64,000 bases of DNA, taken from the NCBI RefSeq assembly GCF_001665835.1, contig NZ_LZSX01000039.1:124001-188000 (forward strand), in the 5' to 3' direction. Shown in pieces: positions 36,133 to 46,574 of the stretch (the first letter of the stretch is position 1; each line of letters begins with the position of its first letter). Made by a program: the position numbers and the translations under genes. Below the pieces are notes generated by a model. That model worked only from the letters and a program-made list of their open reading frames with translations, searched no databases and was not told the origin of the DNA. This DNA comes from Mycobacterium colombiense (GTDB taxonomy: Bacteria; Actinomycetota; Actinomycetes; Mycobacteriales; Mycobacteriaceae).

Positions 36133-39100
36133 GTGCCCCACGACGGTAAAGAGCGATCGCAGCGGATCCCCCGGTCGGTGGCCGCCATCGCGGGCATCGT
36201 AGGGCTGCTGCTGTGCCTGTCCGTCCCGCTGCTCCCGGTCAAACAGACCACCGCAACGGTCCTCTGGCCGCAGGGCAACATCGACGGGCATGTCAGCCAG
36301 ATCACCGCGCCCCTGGTGTCGGGGGCACCCCGCGCGCTGGACATCTCCATTCCCTGCCCGGACATCGCCACCCTGCCCCGCGGCGGCGGCCTGGTGGTCT
36401 CGACCCTGCCGCCCGGCGGCATGGACGCCGGGAAGAACGGGTTGTTCGTGCGCGCCAACACCGACGTGGTCGTCGTCGCGTTCCGGGACACCGTGGCCGC
36501 GTTCGCGCAACGCTCGGCCGTCGCCGCCGGGGCCTGCAGCGTGCTGCACGTCTGGGCCAACGCCGGCGAAACCGGCGCTGACTTCGTCGGCATCCCCGGC
36601 GCCACCGGGGTGCTGCCACCCGAGAAGAAGCCCCAGGTCGGCGGCGTCTTCACCGACATGAAAGTGCCCGCAGGACCGGGACTGTCGGCCCGCATCGACA
36701 TCGACACCCGCTTCATCACCGCGCCCACCGTCATCAAGGAAATCGTGATGATCCTGGGCGCCCTGGCCGTGCTGACGGCCATCATCGCCCTCGCGGTGCT
36801 GGACCGCCGCAGCCGGGGCGGGAGCTTGATACACAACTGGCGCTCCCCGATCGCCTGGCTGTCCCGGTATCGCCCCGGCACGCGCCTGGCGAACTGGCGG
36901 CGGGTGGGAATCGCGACATGGATCGCCGACGCCGGCGTGATCGCAACCCTGCTGCTGTGGCACATCATCGGCGCGACCTCGTCGGATGACGGCTACAACC
37001 TGACCATCGCGCGCGTCGCCCCCGGCGCCGGCTACATCGCCGACTACTACCGCTACTTCGGCACCACGGACGCACCCTTCGACTGGTATCTCGGGGTGCT
37101 GGCCAAGATGGCCTCGGTGAGCACGGCCGGCGTCTGGATGCGGCTGCCCGCCACGGCGGCCGCGATCGGCTGCTGGCTGATCATCAGCCATTGGGTGCTG
37201 CGTCGGCTCGGACCCGGCCGCGGCGGCCTGGCGGCCAACCGGGTGGCGGTCTTCACCGCGGGCGCGGTGTTCGTGGCGGCGTGGCTGCCGTTCAACAACG
37301 GCCTGCGGCCCGAACCGCTGATCGCCCTCGGCGTGCTGGTCACCTGGATGCTGGTGGAACGCGCGATCGCGCTGCGGCGGTTGGCACCCGCGGCGGTGGC
37401 CGTCATCGTGGCGCTGCTGAGCGCGACGCTGGCGCCGCAGGGCCTGATCGCCGTCGCCGCGCTGCTGACCGGGGCACGGGCCGTCGCCCAGACGATCCGG
37501 CGCCGCCGGGCGACCGACGGACTGCTGGCACCGCTGGCGGTGCTGGCGGCCTCGCTGTCGCTGATCCTCGTGGTGGTGTTCCGCAGCCAGACGCTGGCCA
37601 CGGTCGGCGAATCGGCCCGCATCAAGTACAAGGTCGGCCCGACCATCGCCTGGTACCAGGACTGGCTGCGCTACTACTTCCTCACCGTGGAATCCAACCC
37701 CGACGGATCGATGGCGCGGCGATTCGCCGTCTTGGTCCTGCTGCTGTGCATGTTCGGGATGCTGGTCACCCTGCTGCGCCGGGGCCGGATTCCGGGCGTG
37801 GCCAGCGGCCCGGCGTGGCGGTTGATCGGCACCACCGCGTTCGGCCTGCTGCTGTTGACGTTCACGCCGACCAAGTGGGCGGTCCAGTTCGGTGCGTTCG
37901 CCGGGCTGGCCGGGGCGCTGGGTGCGGTCACCGCCTTCGCTCTGGCCCGGATCGGCCTGCACAACCGCCGCAACCTGACGCTGTACGTCACGGCGCTGCT
38001 GTTCGTGCTGGCCGTGGCGACCTCGGGCGTCAACGGCTGGTTCTACGTCGGCAACTACGGGGTGCCGTGGTACGACATCCAGCCGGTCATCGCCAGCCAC
38101 CCGGTGACGTCGATGTTCCTGGCGCTGTCGATCGCGACCGGCCTGCTGGCCGCCTGGCAGCACTTCCGGATGGATTACGCCGGGCACACCGAGGTCAAGG
38201 ACAACCGGCGCAACCGGGTGCTGGCGTCGACCCCGCTGCTGGTGGTCGCGACCATCATGGTCGTCGGCGAAGTCGCCTCACTGACCAAGGGCGCGGTGTT
38301 CCGCTATCCGCTCTACACCACCGGCAAGGCCAACCTCGCCGCGATCAGTTCGGGGCTGTCCCCCGCCAGCTGCGCCATGGCCGACGACGTGCTGACCGAG
38401 CCGGACCCCAATGCGGGCATGCTGCAGGCGGCGCCCGGGCAGACCTTCGGCCCGGACGGCCCGCTGGGCGGCAGCAACCCGGTCGGCTTCAAACCCGACG
38501 GCGTCGGCGACGACCTGAGGTCGTACCCGGTGGTCACCAAACCGGGCGTGGTGAATTCCGACGCGTCACCGAACAAGCCCAACGCGGCCATGAGCGACTC
38601 CGCGGGCACGGCCGGCGGAAAGGGCCCGGTCGGGGTGAACGGGTCGAACATCGCGCTGCCGTTCGGCCTCGACCCGGCCCGCACCCCGGTGATGGGCAGC
38701 TACGGTGAGAACTCGCTGGCCGCCACCGCCACCTCGGCCTGGTACCAGCTGCCCCCACGCACCGGCGACCGGCCGATCGTCGTGGTGTCGGCGTCCGGCG
38801 CCATCTGGTCCTACAAGGAGGACGGCACCTTCACCTACGGGCAGTCGCTGAAACTGCAGTGGGGTGTCACCCGCCCCGACGGCACCACCCAGCCGCTCGG
38901 TGAAGTCCAGCCCATCGACATCGGGCCCGAGCCGGCGTGGCGCAACCTGCGGTTCCCGCTGACCTGGGCGCCGCCCGAGGCGAACGTGGCGCGCATCGTC
39001 GCCTACGACCCGAACCTGAGCTCGGACCAGTGGTTCGCCTTCACGCCGCCGCGGGTGCCGGTCTTGCAGACGCTGCAGCAAATGATGGGATCGCAAACGC

Positions 39101-39459
39101 CCGTGCTGATGGACATCGCGACCGCCGCGAACTTCCCCTGCCAGCGGCCGTTCTCCGAACACCTTGGCGTGGCGGAACTTCCGCGGTACCGCATCCTGCC
39201 CGACCACAAGCAGACGGCATCGTCGTCGAACGGGTGGCAGGCCAGCGAGACCGGCGGGCCGTTCCTGTTCCTGCAGACAATGCTGCGCACCTCGACGATC
39301 TCGACGTATCTGCGTGGCGACTGGTATCGCGACTGGGGATCCGTGGAGCAGTACTTCCGGTTGGTGCCGGCTGATCAGGCGCCGGACGCCGTAATCGAAC
39401 AGGGTGTGATGACAGTGCACGGCTGGAGCCGGCAGGGACCGATTCGGGCACTGCCATGA
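36133..39459 (+). CDS. embA: arabinosyltransferase EmbA
   Basis: A 1108-residue GT-C arabinosyltransferase acting with EmbB on the arabinogalactan 3,5-branched arabinan. The N-terminus from GTG 36133 ([26 protein letters not shown]) matches M. tuberculosis EmbA closely. The acidic pair is D285-D286 in [12 protein letters not shown] periplasmic C-terminal domain follows the multispanning region. The open frame runs back to 35635 but that part overlaps embR and is not homologous. The stop overlaps embB by 4 nt. Confidence 0.96.
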   Translation: MPHDGKERSQRIPRSVAAIAGIVGLLLCLSVPLLPVKQTTATVLWPQGNIDGHVSQITAPLVSGAPRALDISIPCPDIATLPRGGGLVVSTLPPGGMDAGKNGLFVRANTDVVVVAFRDTVAAFAQRSAVAAGACSVLHVWANAGETGADFVGIPGATGVLPPEKKPQVGGVFTDMKVPAGPGLSARIDIDTRFITAPTVIKEIVMILGALAVLTAIIALAVLDRRSRGGSLIHNWRSPIAWLSRYRPGTRLANWRRVGIATWIADAGVIATLLLWHIIGATSSDDGYNLTIARVAPGAGYIADYYRYFGTTDAPFDWYLGVLAKMASVSTAGVWMRLPATAAAIGCWLIISHWVLRRLGPGRGGLAANRVAVFTAGAVFVAAWLPFNNGLRPEPLIALGVLVTWMLVERAIALRRLAPAAVAVIVALLSATLAPQGLIAVAALLTGARAVAQTIRRRRATDGLLAPLAVLAASLSLILVVVFRSQTLATVGESARIKYKVGPTIAWYQDWLRYYFLTVESNPDGSMARRFAVLVLLLCMFGMLVTLLRRGRIPGVASGPAWRLIGTTAFGLLLLTFTPTKWAVQFGAFAGLAGALGAVTAFALARIGLHNRRNLTLYVTALLFVLAVATSGVNGWFYVGNYGVPWYDIQPVIASHPVTSMFLALSIATGLLAAWQHFRMDYAGHTEVKDNRRNRVLASTPLLVVATIMVVGEVASLTKGAVFRYPLYTTGKANLAAISSGLSPASCAMADDVLTEPDPNAGMLQAAPGQTFGPDGPLGGSNPVGFKPDGVGDDLRSYPVVTKPGVVNSDASPNKPNAAMSDSAGTAGGKGPVGVNGSNIALPFGLDPARTPVMGSYGENSLAATATSAWYQLPPRTGDRPIVVVSASGAIWSYKEDGTFTYGQSLKLQWGVTRPDGTTQPLGEVQPIDIGPEPAWRNLRFPLTWAPPEANVARIVAYDPNLSSDQWFAFTPPRVPVLQTLQQMMGSQTPVLMDIATAANFPCQRPFSEHLGVAELPRYRILPDHKQTASSSNGWQASETGGPFLFLQTMLRTSTISTYLRGDWYRDWGSVEQYFRLVPADQAPDAVIEQGVMTVHGWSRQGPIRALP

Positions 39460-42400
39460 GCGTCACGACCGTCGACAACCGCGAAGACAAGGCGGCCCCC
39501 CGGCAGAACGTGCGGGTGACCCGCTGGGTCGCGACGATCGCCGGGCTGATCGGCTTCATCCTGTCGGTCGCGACGCCGCTGCTGCCCGTCGTGCAGACCA
39601 CCGCGCAGCTGAACTGGCCGCAGAACGGCCAGCTGAACAGCGTTACGGCGCCGCTGATTTCGCTGACACCGGTCGACGTGAACGTGACCGTGCCGTGCTC
39701 GGTGGTGCGCGCCCTGCCGCCGGAGGGCGGGGTGGTGCTCAGCACGGCACCCAAGAAGGGCAAGGACGCCGCGCTCAACGCGCTGTTCGTGGTCGTCAAC
39801 GGCAAGCGCGTCGACGTCACCGACCGCAACGTGGTGATCGCCAGCGCGGCACGGGATCAGGTCACGTCCCCGCAATGTCAGCGCATCGAGATCACCTCGA
39901 CCAAGGCGGGCGCCTTCGCCACCTTCGTCGGACTGAATGATCCTGCGGGCAAACCGATCAGCGGCGGTTTCCCCGACCCGAACCTGCGGCCGCAGATCGT
40001 GGGGGTGTTCACCGACCTCAGCGGGCCGGCCCCGGCGGGTTTGAAGCTGTCGGCGACCATCGACACCCGGTTCTCCACCACCCCAACGACTTTGAAGCTG
40101 GCCGCGATGGTGCTGGCTATCGTGTCCACCATCGTCGCGCTGATCGCCTTGTGGCGGCTCGATCAGCTGGACGGTCACCGGATGCGCCGGCTCATTCCGG
40201 CGAACTGGCGCACGTTCACCCTGGCCGATGTCACGGTGATCTCCGGCTTCGTGCTGTGGCATGTGATCGGGGCGAACTCGTCGGACGACGGCTACATCCT
40301 GGGCATGGCCCGGGTCGCCGACCGCGCCGGCTACATGTCGAACTACTTCCGCTGGTTCGGTAGCCCCGAGGACCCCTTCGGCTGGTACTACAACCTGCTG
40401 GCGCTGATGACCCATGTCACCGACGCCAGCCTGTGGATGCGGTTGCCGGACTTGATCGCCGGGATCGTGTGCTGGCTGCTGCTCTCGCGTGAGGTGCTGC
40501 CCCGGCTGGGGCCCGCGGTGGCCGCCAGCAAGGCGGCGAATTGGGCGGCGGGCATGGTGCTGTTGACGGCCTGGATGCCGTTCGACAACGGCCTGCGCCC
40601 CGAGCCGATCATCGCCGTCGGGTCGCTGATCACCTATGTGCTGATCGAGCGCTCCATGCGCTACAGCCGGCTGACGCCCGCGGCGCTGGCGGTCATCACC
40701 GCGGCGTTCACCCTCGGAGTGCAGCCCACCGGATTGATCGCGGTGGCCGCGCTGGTCGCCGGCGGCCGCCCGATCCTGCGCATTCTGGTTCGCCGTCACC
40801 GCGTGGTCGGCACGTGGCCGCTGGTGGCGCCGATGCTGGCCGCCGGCACGGTCATCCTGACCGTAGTGTTCGCCGATCAGACGCTGTCAACGGTGTTGGA
40901 AGCCACCAGGATTCGCACCTCGATCGGCCCCAGCCAGGCCTGGTACACCGAGAACCTGCGCTACTACTACCTGATTCTGCCCACCGTCGACGGGTCGCTG
41001 TCGCGCCGCTTCGGGTTCCTGGTCGCCGCCCTGTGTCTCTTCACGACCGTCTTTATCATGTTGCGGCGCAAGCGGATTCCCGGTGTCGCGCGGGGGCCGG
41101 CCTGGCGGCTGATGGGTGTCATCTTCGGCACCATGTTCTTCCTGATGTTCACCCCGACCAAGTGGGTGCACCACTTCGGGCTGTTCGCCGCGGTGGGAGC
41201 GGCGATGGCCGCGCTGGCGACGGTGCTGGTGTCGCACGAGAGCTTGCGCTGGTCGCGCAACCGCATGGCGTTCCTGGCGGCGCTGTTCTTCGTGCTGGCG
41301 CTGTGTTTCGCCACCACGAACGGTTGGTGGTACGTCTCCAGCTACGGCGTTCCGTTCAACAGCGCGATGCCGAAAGTCGGCGGAATCACGATCAGCACAA
41401 TCTTTTTCGCATTCTTCGTGATCACCGCGCTGTGGGCGGCGTACCTGCACTTCGCCCCCCGGGACCGCGGCGAAGGACGGCTGGCGCGGGCGCTGACCGC
41501 CGCGCCCATCCCCGTCGCGGCCGGGTTCATGGCGCTGGTGTTCTTCGCATCGATGGTGGCCGGCATCGTTCGTCAGTACCCCACCTACTCCAATGCGTGG
41601 GACAACCTGCGCGAGTTCAGCGGCGGCTGCGGTTTGGCCGACGACGTGCTCGTCGAGCCGGACAGCAATGCCGGCTTCATGGCGCCGCTGCCCGACAACG
41701 CGGGTCCTTGGGGCCCCTTGGGCCCCTTGGGTGGCGTCAACCCAACGGGATTCACGCCCAACGGGGTACCGGACCGCACCCTGGCCGAGTCGGTCAAGGA
41801 AACGTCGGTACCGCAGCCCGGCACCGACTACGACTGGGATGCGCCGCTCAAGCTGACGACGCCGGGCATCAACGGGTCGACGGTGCCGCTGCCCTACGGC
41901 CTCGATCCCGCACGAGTTCCGCTGGCGGGTAGCTACACCACCGGCGCGCAACAGCAGAGCAGGCTGACCTCGGCGTGGTATCAACTGCCGAAACTCGATG
42001 ACGGGCACCCGCTGGTGGTGGTGACCGCCGCGGGCACGATCGCCGGCAACAGCATCCTGCACCACCACACCAACGGGCAGGCCGTGGAGCTGGAATTCGG
42101 CAGGCCCGGCCCCGGCGGCGCGGTGCAGCCCGCCGGCCGGCTGGTGCCCTACGACCTGTACGGCGAGCAGCCGAAGGTGTGGCGGAACCTGCGCTTCGCG
42201 CGCTCCCAGATGCCCGCCGACACGGTCGCGGTGCGAGTGGTCGCCGAGGACCTGTCCCTGACGCCGGATGACTGGATCGCGCTGACCCCGCCGCGGGTAC
42301 CGGAGCTGCGTTCGTTGCAGGAGTACATCGGTTCGAAGCGGCCGGTGCTGATGGACTGGGCGGTCGGGCTGGCGTTCCCGTGCCAGCATCCGATGCTGCA

Positions 42401-42692
42401 TTCCAACGGCGTCACCGAGATCCCGGAGTTCCGCATCACCCCGGACTACAACGCCAAGAAGCAGGACACCGACACCTGGCAGGACGGCGTCAACGGCGGC
42501 CTGCTGGGCATCACCGACCTGTTGCTGCGGGCCCACGTCATGTCGACGTACCTGTCCCATGACTGGGGCCGCGACTGGGGATCGCTACGCAAGTTCGACA
42601 CGATCGCCGACGCGCACCCGGCGCAGCTCGACCTGGGCACCGCCACCCGGACCGGATGGTGGTCGCCCGGGCCGATCCGCATCAAGCCGTAG
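39456..42692 (+). CDS. embB: arabinosyltransferase EmbB (ethambutol target)
   Basis: A 1078-residue GT-C arabinosyltransferase; with EmbA it adds the alpha-1,3 branching arabinose of arabinogalactan and is the main ethambutol target. The acidic pair is D277-D278, and the resistance-determining segment reads [18 protein letters not shown], with Met284 at the position of M. tuberculosis Met306 (codon 40305-40307, ATG). The protein is about 20 residues shorter than the M. tuberculosis one. A periplasmic Pro/Gly loop near residue 755 is encoded by a short 9-bp tandem repeat. ATG 39456 overlaps the embA stop. Confidence 0.96.
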   Translation: MSVTTVDNREDKAAPRQNVRVTRWVATIAGLIGFILSVATPLLPVVQTTAQLNWPQNGQLNSVTAPLISLTPVDVNVTVPCSVVRALPPEGGVVLSTAPKKGKDAALNALFVVVNGKRVDVTDRNVVIASAARDQVTSPQCQRIEITSTKAGAFATFVGLNDPAGKPISGGFPDPNLRPQIVGVFTDLSGPAPAGLKLSATIDTRFSTTPTTLKLAAMVLAIVSTIVALIALWRLDQLDGHRMRRLIPANWRTFTLADVTVISGFVLWHVIGANSSDDGYILGMARVADRAGYMSNYFRWFGSPEDPFGWYYNLLALMTHVTDASLWMRLPDLIAGIVCWLLLSREVLPRLGPAVAASKAANWAAGMVLLTAWMPFDNGLRPEPIIAVGSLITYVLIERSMRYSRLTPAALAVITAAFTLGVQPTGLIAVAALVAGGRPILRILVRRHRVVGTWPLVAPMLAAGTVILTVVFADQTLSTVLEATRIRTSIGPSQAWYTENLRYYYLILPTVDGSLSRRFGFLVAALCLFTTVFIMLRRKRIPGVARGPAWRLMGVIFGTMFFLMFTPTKWVHHFGLFAAVGAAMAALATVLVSHESLRWSRNRMAFLAALFFVLALCFATTNGWWYVSSYGVPFNSAMPKVGGITISTIFFAFFVITALWAAYLHFAPRDRGEGRLARALTAAPIPVAAGFMALVFFASMVAGIVRQYPTYSNAWDNLREFSGGCGLADDVLVEPDSNAGFMAPLPDNAGPWGPLGPLGGVNPTGFTPNGVPDRTLAESVKETSVPQPGTDYDWDAPLKLTTPGINGSTVPLPYGLDPARVPLAGSYTTGAQQQSRLTSAWYQLPKLDDGHPLVVVTAAGTIAGNSILHHHTNGQAVELEFGRPGPGGAVQPAGRLVPYDLYGEQPKVWRNLRFARSQMPADTVAVRVVAEDLSLTPDDWIALTPPRVPELRSLQEYIGSKRPVLMDWAVGLAFPCQHPMLHSNGVTEIPEFRITPDYNAKKQDTDTWQDGVNGGLLGITDLLLRAHVMSTYLSHDWGRDWGSLRKFDTIADAHPAQLDLGTATRTGWWSPGPIRIKP

Positions 42693-42858
42693 CGAGCGAC
42701 GAAAGTTTGCAAATGGCTTTGCGCGGTCGTTATTCACCGGTCTAATAACCCGCTGAATTAACGGCGGAGTAATTACTGGTCAAGGGTTTAATTCCGCCAT
42801 TTCCTGGTCAATACTAATTCCGCTGTGATCCATTTCATACGATGGAAAAGGGTGGCCG

Positions 42859-43374
42859 ATGCACACGCTGACACGCCTGGGAACCTGCACGGCCGCGGTC
42901 ACGCTGCTGATCGCGCCGGCCGCGAGTTCGGCCAGCGGAACGGCGGCCGCCGAGGGCGGTGGCACGACGGTCGTTTTCGACAACTATCTGCGGCGTTGCG
43001 ACTTCAGCAAGGTCAGCATCGCCCCCAAGGTGCCCAGCCCGATGCTCGGCACCGGTTCGGCCATCGTCCGGGCCAGCGGGTCCCGGGCCGTCGCCGAAGT
43101 CCACCTGGTCGACGGGCCCGAGCCGGGCATGCATTTCGACGTCGGCCTTATCGAAGAACCCCGACCGTCCTCGTCCACCTGTGGGCCGGGAGACCCGGGC
43201 ACCGCCTTTACCGGCATGGATCTCGACGGCGCGGGAAATGGAACGGCCACCGTTGCCGACACCATTCGGCCGGGCACGACCGGCGTATGGGTGATCGTCG
43301 AGCGGGCGAACGCAAACTCGCACAACCCGGCCGAATTCTATACGTCCGAGTTCGTGGTGCCGGTAGGGTCGTAG
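42859..43374 (+). CDS. 171-residue exported protein of unknown function
   Basis: A likely Sec signal peptide (TRLGTCTAAVTLLIAPAASSASG) precedes a mature domain of about 145 residues with predicted beta content (TTVVFDNYLRRCDFSKVSIAP, SRAVAEVHLVDGPEPGMHFDVGLIEEP, VWVIVERANANSHNPAEFYTSEFVV). Two mature cysteines (R-R-C-D-F and S-T-C-G-P-G) could form a disulfide. ATG 42859 has AAAGGG upstream. No family recognised. It lies 166 nt after embB, in an AT-richer stretch that should hold its promoter. Confidence 0.75.
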   Translation: MHTLTRLGTCTAAVTLLIAPAASSASGTAAAEGGGTTVVFDNYLRRCDFSKVSIAPKVPSPMLGTGSAIVRASGSRAVAEVHLVDGPEPGMHFDVGLIEEPRPSSSTCGPGDPGTAFTGMDLDGAGNGTATVADTIRPGTTGVWVIVERANANSHNPAEFYTSEFVVPVGS

Positions 43375-43506
43375 CAGGCCCCCACACGCCCGAGACGACC
43401 GCCTCAGACAGCTACCCGGAAGAAAACAGGGACTTCGGTCCCTATCTTGACGCTCACGTCAAATGCTGCGATGGAGGTATCGACGAGAACCTGGTGAAAG
43501 GGAGCG

Positions 43507-43953
43507 GTGTCGGCGTCATACGAGGAAACAAGCCACCAACCAATCGCGCCGGAAGAAGCGACCGGCGACATCGGTTCGGTGCTGCGTGCCGACGTCCCCG
43601 ACGAGGTCGAGACATCGTCGGCCGTCGCCGAAGCGGCGGCGACGCTGGCCCGCGGCTCGGCCATGCTCGTGGTGAAGCGGGGCCCCAACGTCGGGGCGAA
43701 GTTTGTGTTGAACGAGCCGGTGATGAACGCCGGGCGGCACCCCGCCAGCGACATCTTTCTCGATGACATCACGGTCAGCCGTAGGCATGCCGAATTCCGC
43801 AGTGAGAACGGCGAATTCCGCGTCGTCGATCTCGGCAGCCTCAACGGGACCTATCTCAACCGCGGCGCCGTCGACTCTGCGGTGCTGACCAACGGCGACG
43901 TGCTCCAGATCGGCAATTTCCGGCTGGTTTTCCTGACCGCCCAGACGGGCTGA
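43507..43953 (+). CDS. GarA-like FHA-domain protein
   Basis: A 148-residue protein whose C-terminal two thirds are an FHA domain nearly identical in layout to mycobacterial GarA: L-V-V-K-R-G-P-N, G-R-H-P-A-S-D-I-F-L-D-D-I-T-V-S-R-R-H-A-E-F, and S-L-N-G-T-Y-L-N, keeping the phosphothreonine-binding Arg, Ser, His and Asn. The N-terminal tail keeps S-V-L-R-A-D where GarA has S-V-F-R-A-D, but the adjacent E-T-T phosphorylation site of PknG/PknB is replaced by D-I-G. So it appears to be a paralogue that cannot be switched the same way. GTG 43507 has a GGAG just upstream. It is 19 nt before a Crp-like gene. Confidence 0.9.
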   Translation: MSASYEETSHQPIAPEEATGDIGSVLRADVPDEVETSSAVAEAAATLARGSAMLVVKRGPNVGAKFVLNEPVMNAGRHPASDIFLDDITVSRRHAEFRSENGEFRVVDLGSLNGTYLNRGAVDSAVLTNGDVLQIGNFRLVFLTAQTG

Positions 43954-43972
43954 CACCGACGAGGGGATATTC

Positions 43973-44671
43973 GTGACCACAGCACCCGGCCACAATCCGG
44001 ACCATATTCAGGTCCACACCTCCGAATTCGGGCCCGGCCAAACGATTTTCGTTCAGGGGGACCCCGGTGATCGTGTCTATCTGATCGTCGAGGGCACGGT
44101 GAAGATCAACTTTCGTGGCACCGGCGACCGCAGCAGCGTCCGGGCGATCATCGGCCCCGCGGACATCTTCGGCGAGCTGGCGGTGTTCGACCCCGGCCCG
44201 CGCGCCTGCACCGCCACGGCGATCACCGACGTGCGCGCGATCTGGATGGACCGCGCCACGCTGCGCGCCTGGATGGCCGAACAGCCCGCGATCGCCGAGC
44301 AGTTGCTGCGTGCGCTGACCCGGCGGCTGCGGCACAGCGAACGGCAACTCGTCGAAATGGTTTCCAGCGACGTCACCGCGCGGGTGGCCCGCCAGCTGCT
44401 GTTGTTGGGCAAGCGTTTCGGCACCCCCGAGGGCGACGCGCTGCGGCTCGCCCACGAACTCAACCAGGACGAGATAGCCCAACTGGTCGGCGCCGACCGG
44501 GTTTCGGTGAACAAGGCGTTGCGCAATTTCACGACGCGCGGCTGGATCCTGTTGGACGGCAAGGCCGTTGTGATCGTCAAGCCCGAATCGCTGGCTCGCC
44601 GCGCCGACACGGGTGACAGCTCCGGCCCGGACCCGAATCGCCGGCGCCGCCCGCTACGCGCTACTGCCTGA
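43973..44671 (+). CDS. Crp/Fnr-family transcriptional regulator, paralogue of mycobacterial Crp
   Basis: A 232-residue regulator very similar to M. tuberculosis Crp (Rv3676). The cyclic-nucleotide domain (about residues 12-115) includes F-G-E-L-A-V-F-D-P-G-P-R-A-C-T, with Glu and Arg for the nucleotide kept but the Arg-Thr-Ser of Crp changed to Arg-Ala-Cys. The HTH (about 176-200) reads Q-D-E-I-A-Q-L-V-G-A-D-R-V-S-V-N-K-A-L; Crp has A-S-R-E-T-V-N, so the DNA-contacting Glu is Val. It probably recognises other sites and perhaps another ligand. GTG 43973. Lies between the FHA gene and fadE35. Confidence 0.9.
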   Translation: MTTAPGHNPDHIQVHTSEFGPGQTIFVQGDPGDRVYLIVEGTVKINFRGTGDRSSVRAIIGPADIFGELAVFDPGPRACTATAITDVRAIWMDRATLRAWMAEQPAIAEQLLRALTRRLRHSERQLVEMVSSDVTARVARQLLLLGKRFGTPEGDALRLAHELNQDEIAQLVGADRVSVNKALRNFTTRGWILLDGKAVVIVKPESLARRADTGDSSGPDPNRRRRPLRATA

Positions 44672-44700
44672 CGAACGGCTCGGCGCGTAGCGTCTGAGCC

Positions 44701-46476
44701 ATGAGCGACTACGCCGTAGAGGCTGTGGACCGGCTGCCGTTTTCCACCGACGAGAAGTCGCAGCGCTACGCGACGGAAAACTACCGCGGGGCCGTGGGCC
44801 TCAATTGGTACCTCACCGACCCCACGCTGCAGTTCACCATGGCCTACTACCTCGAGCCCGAAGAACTGACGCTGGCCGAACGCCACCTGACGCGCATCGG
44901 TGAACTGATGGGCGGCCCGGTGGCGCAGTGGGCCGAAGAGACGGATCGCAACCCCCCGCAGCTGCAGCGCTACGACCGGTGGGGCCACGACATCAGCGAG
45001 GTGGTCATGCCGACCTCCTTCACACAGTCCAAGCGGGCAGTCCTGGACGCCCAGCAGGCGCTGCGAACCGAAGCCCGCGAGGCGAAGACGAGCTCGTCGT
45101 TCACCATGTTCGCGTCGAATTATCTGCTCAACCAGGCCGACATCGGCATGGGCTGCGCGTTGGGCACCGGCGGCGGCATGGTCCAGTCGCTGGTGGCCGC
45201 CTACGCTCCGCCCGACGTGGCCGAGCACGTCCTGGCCAGATTCGCCTCCGGAGAGTGGGCCGGCGAGACGGCGCAGCTGCTGACCGAACGCACCGGCGGC
45301 TCCGATCTGGGGGCGCTGGAGACCACCGCCACCCGACACGGTGACGCGTGGTTGTTGAACGGCTTCAAGTGGTTTGCGTCCAACTGCGCCGGGGAGGCGT
45401 TCGTCGTAATGGCGAAACCCGAAGGCGCACCGGACTCTTCGCGCGGCGTCGCCAACTTCCTGGTGCTGCGCAACCGCCGCGACGGCTCGCGCAACGGCGT
45501 GCGGGTGCGGCGGCTGAAGGACAAGCTAGGCACCCGCTCGGTGGCCTCGGGTGAGGTCGAATTCGTTGATGCCGAAGCCTTTTTGCTGTCCGGCGAGCCC
45601 GGCGACGGCGTCGCGGGGCCGTCGGACGGCAAGGGGCTGGGACGCATGATGGAGCTGACCAACGCCGCGCGCCTGGGCATCGCCTCGTTCGCGCTCGGTA
45701 ACGCGCGGCGCGCCCTGGTCGAATCGCTGTGCTATGCCCGGCAACGCCGGGCGTTCGGCGGCGCGCTCATCGACAAGCCGCTCATGCGGCGCAAACTCGC
45801 CGAGCTGATCGTCGACGTCGAGGCCGCGCAGGCGCTGGTGTTCGACTGCACCGGCGCCACCAACCATCGTCAGCCCCGCAGCATGCGGCAACGGATCGCC
45901 GTGCCGGTCACCAAGCTGCGGGTGTGCCGGCTGGGGATCACCGCGGCCTCGGATGCGATCGAAATCCACGGCGGCAACGGCTATATCGAGACCTGGCCGG
46001 TGGCGCGGCTGCTGCGCGACGCGCAGGTGAACACCATCTGGGAGGGGCCGGACAACATTCTGTGTCTGGATGTGCGTCGCGGGATAGAGCAGACCCGCGC
46101 GCATGAGACGCTGCTGGCGCGGCTGCGCGATGCGGTGTCGGTCGCCGACGACGGCGAAACCACCCGACTGGTCGCCGGCCGGATCGAGGATCTCGACGCG
46201 GCGATCACCGCGTGGACCAAGCTCGACAGGCAGACGGCCGAGGCGAGGCTGTTCCCGCTGGCCCAATTCATGGGCGACGTCTACGCCGGTGCGTTGCTCA
46301 TCGAGCAGGCCGCCTGGGAGCGGGCCGCCCGCGGCGGTGAGCGCAAGGCGCTTGTCGCGGGGCTCCACGCGCAGCGCTATCTCGCCGATCGCGGGACGCT
46401 GCGCGGTATCGACGCCGACTCCGACGAGGCGCTGGAGCGCTTCGACGAACTGCTCGACGGCGCGCTGCGGCTCTAG
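44701..46476 (+). CDS. fadE35: acyl-CoA dehydrogenase FadE35
   Basis: A 591-residue flavin acyl-CoA dehydrogenase of the long AidB-like type. The FAD/substrate segment LLTERTGGSDLGALET, then GFKWFASN, the arginine-rich CYARQRRAFGGALIDKPLMRRKLAEL, and ASDAIEIHGGNGYIETWPVARLLRDAQVNTIWEGPDNI are all present. The length matches M. tuberculosis Rv3797. AidB-type members may have low dehydrogenase activity; the substrate is unknown. Follows 29 nt after the Crp paralogue; an extended hairpin lies beyond the stop. Confidence 0.93.
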   Translation: MSDYAVEAVDRLPFSTDEKSQRYATENYRGAVGLNWYLTDPTLQFTMAYYLEPEELTLAERHLTRIGELMGGPVAQWAEETDRNPPQLQRYDRWGHDISEVVMPTSFTQSKRAVLDAQQALRTEAREAKTSSSFTMFASNYLLNQADIGMGCALGTGGGMVQSLVAAYAPPDVAEHVLARFASGEWAGETAQLLTERTGGSDLGALETTATRHGDAWLLNGFKWFASNCAGEAFVVMAKPEGAPDSSRGVANFLVLRNRRDGSRNGVRVRRLKDKLGTRSVASGEVEFVDAEAFLLSGEPGDGVAGPSDGKGLGRMMELTNAARLGIASFALGNARRALVESLCYARQRRAFGGALIDKPLMRRKLAELIVDVEAAQALVFDCTGATNHRQPRSMRQRIAVPVTKLRVCRLGITAASDAIEIHGGNGYIETWPVARLLRDAQVNTIWEGPDNILCLDVRRGIEQTRAHETLLARLRDAVSVADDGETTRLVAGRIEDLDAAITAWTKLDRQTAEARLFPLAQFMGDVYAGALLIEQAAWERAARGGERKALVAGLHAQRYLADRGTLRGIDADSDEALERFDELLDGALRL

Positions 46477-46541
46477 GCAAATGTGGTGTCCCCGAAAGCG
46501 ATAGCGGATGCGCTAGCACATTCCGCAATCGCCCATTTGCC
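46476..46541. terminator. extended imperfect hairpin between convergent fadE35 and accD4
   Basis: Nested complementary arms lie between the two stops: GGCAAATG/CATTTGCC outside (46476-46483 and 46534-46541), then GCGAT-A-GCGGA (46498-46508) pairing with TCCGC-A-ATCGC (46522-46532). Internal bulges make this weaker than a textbook terminator. No U-tract. Confidence 0.5.
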
Positions 46542-46574
46542 CAGACAGGCGCGATCGCGGCATCGAAGGGCGGA

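Noticed and set aside
42760..42820. Hairpin between GGCGGA and TCCGCC after embB as a terminator
   Set aside because: Only six pairs form with a long loop, not convincing compared with the other hairpins in the window.
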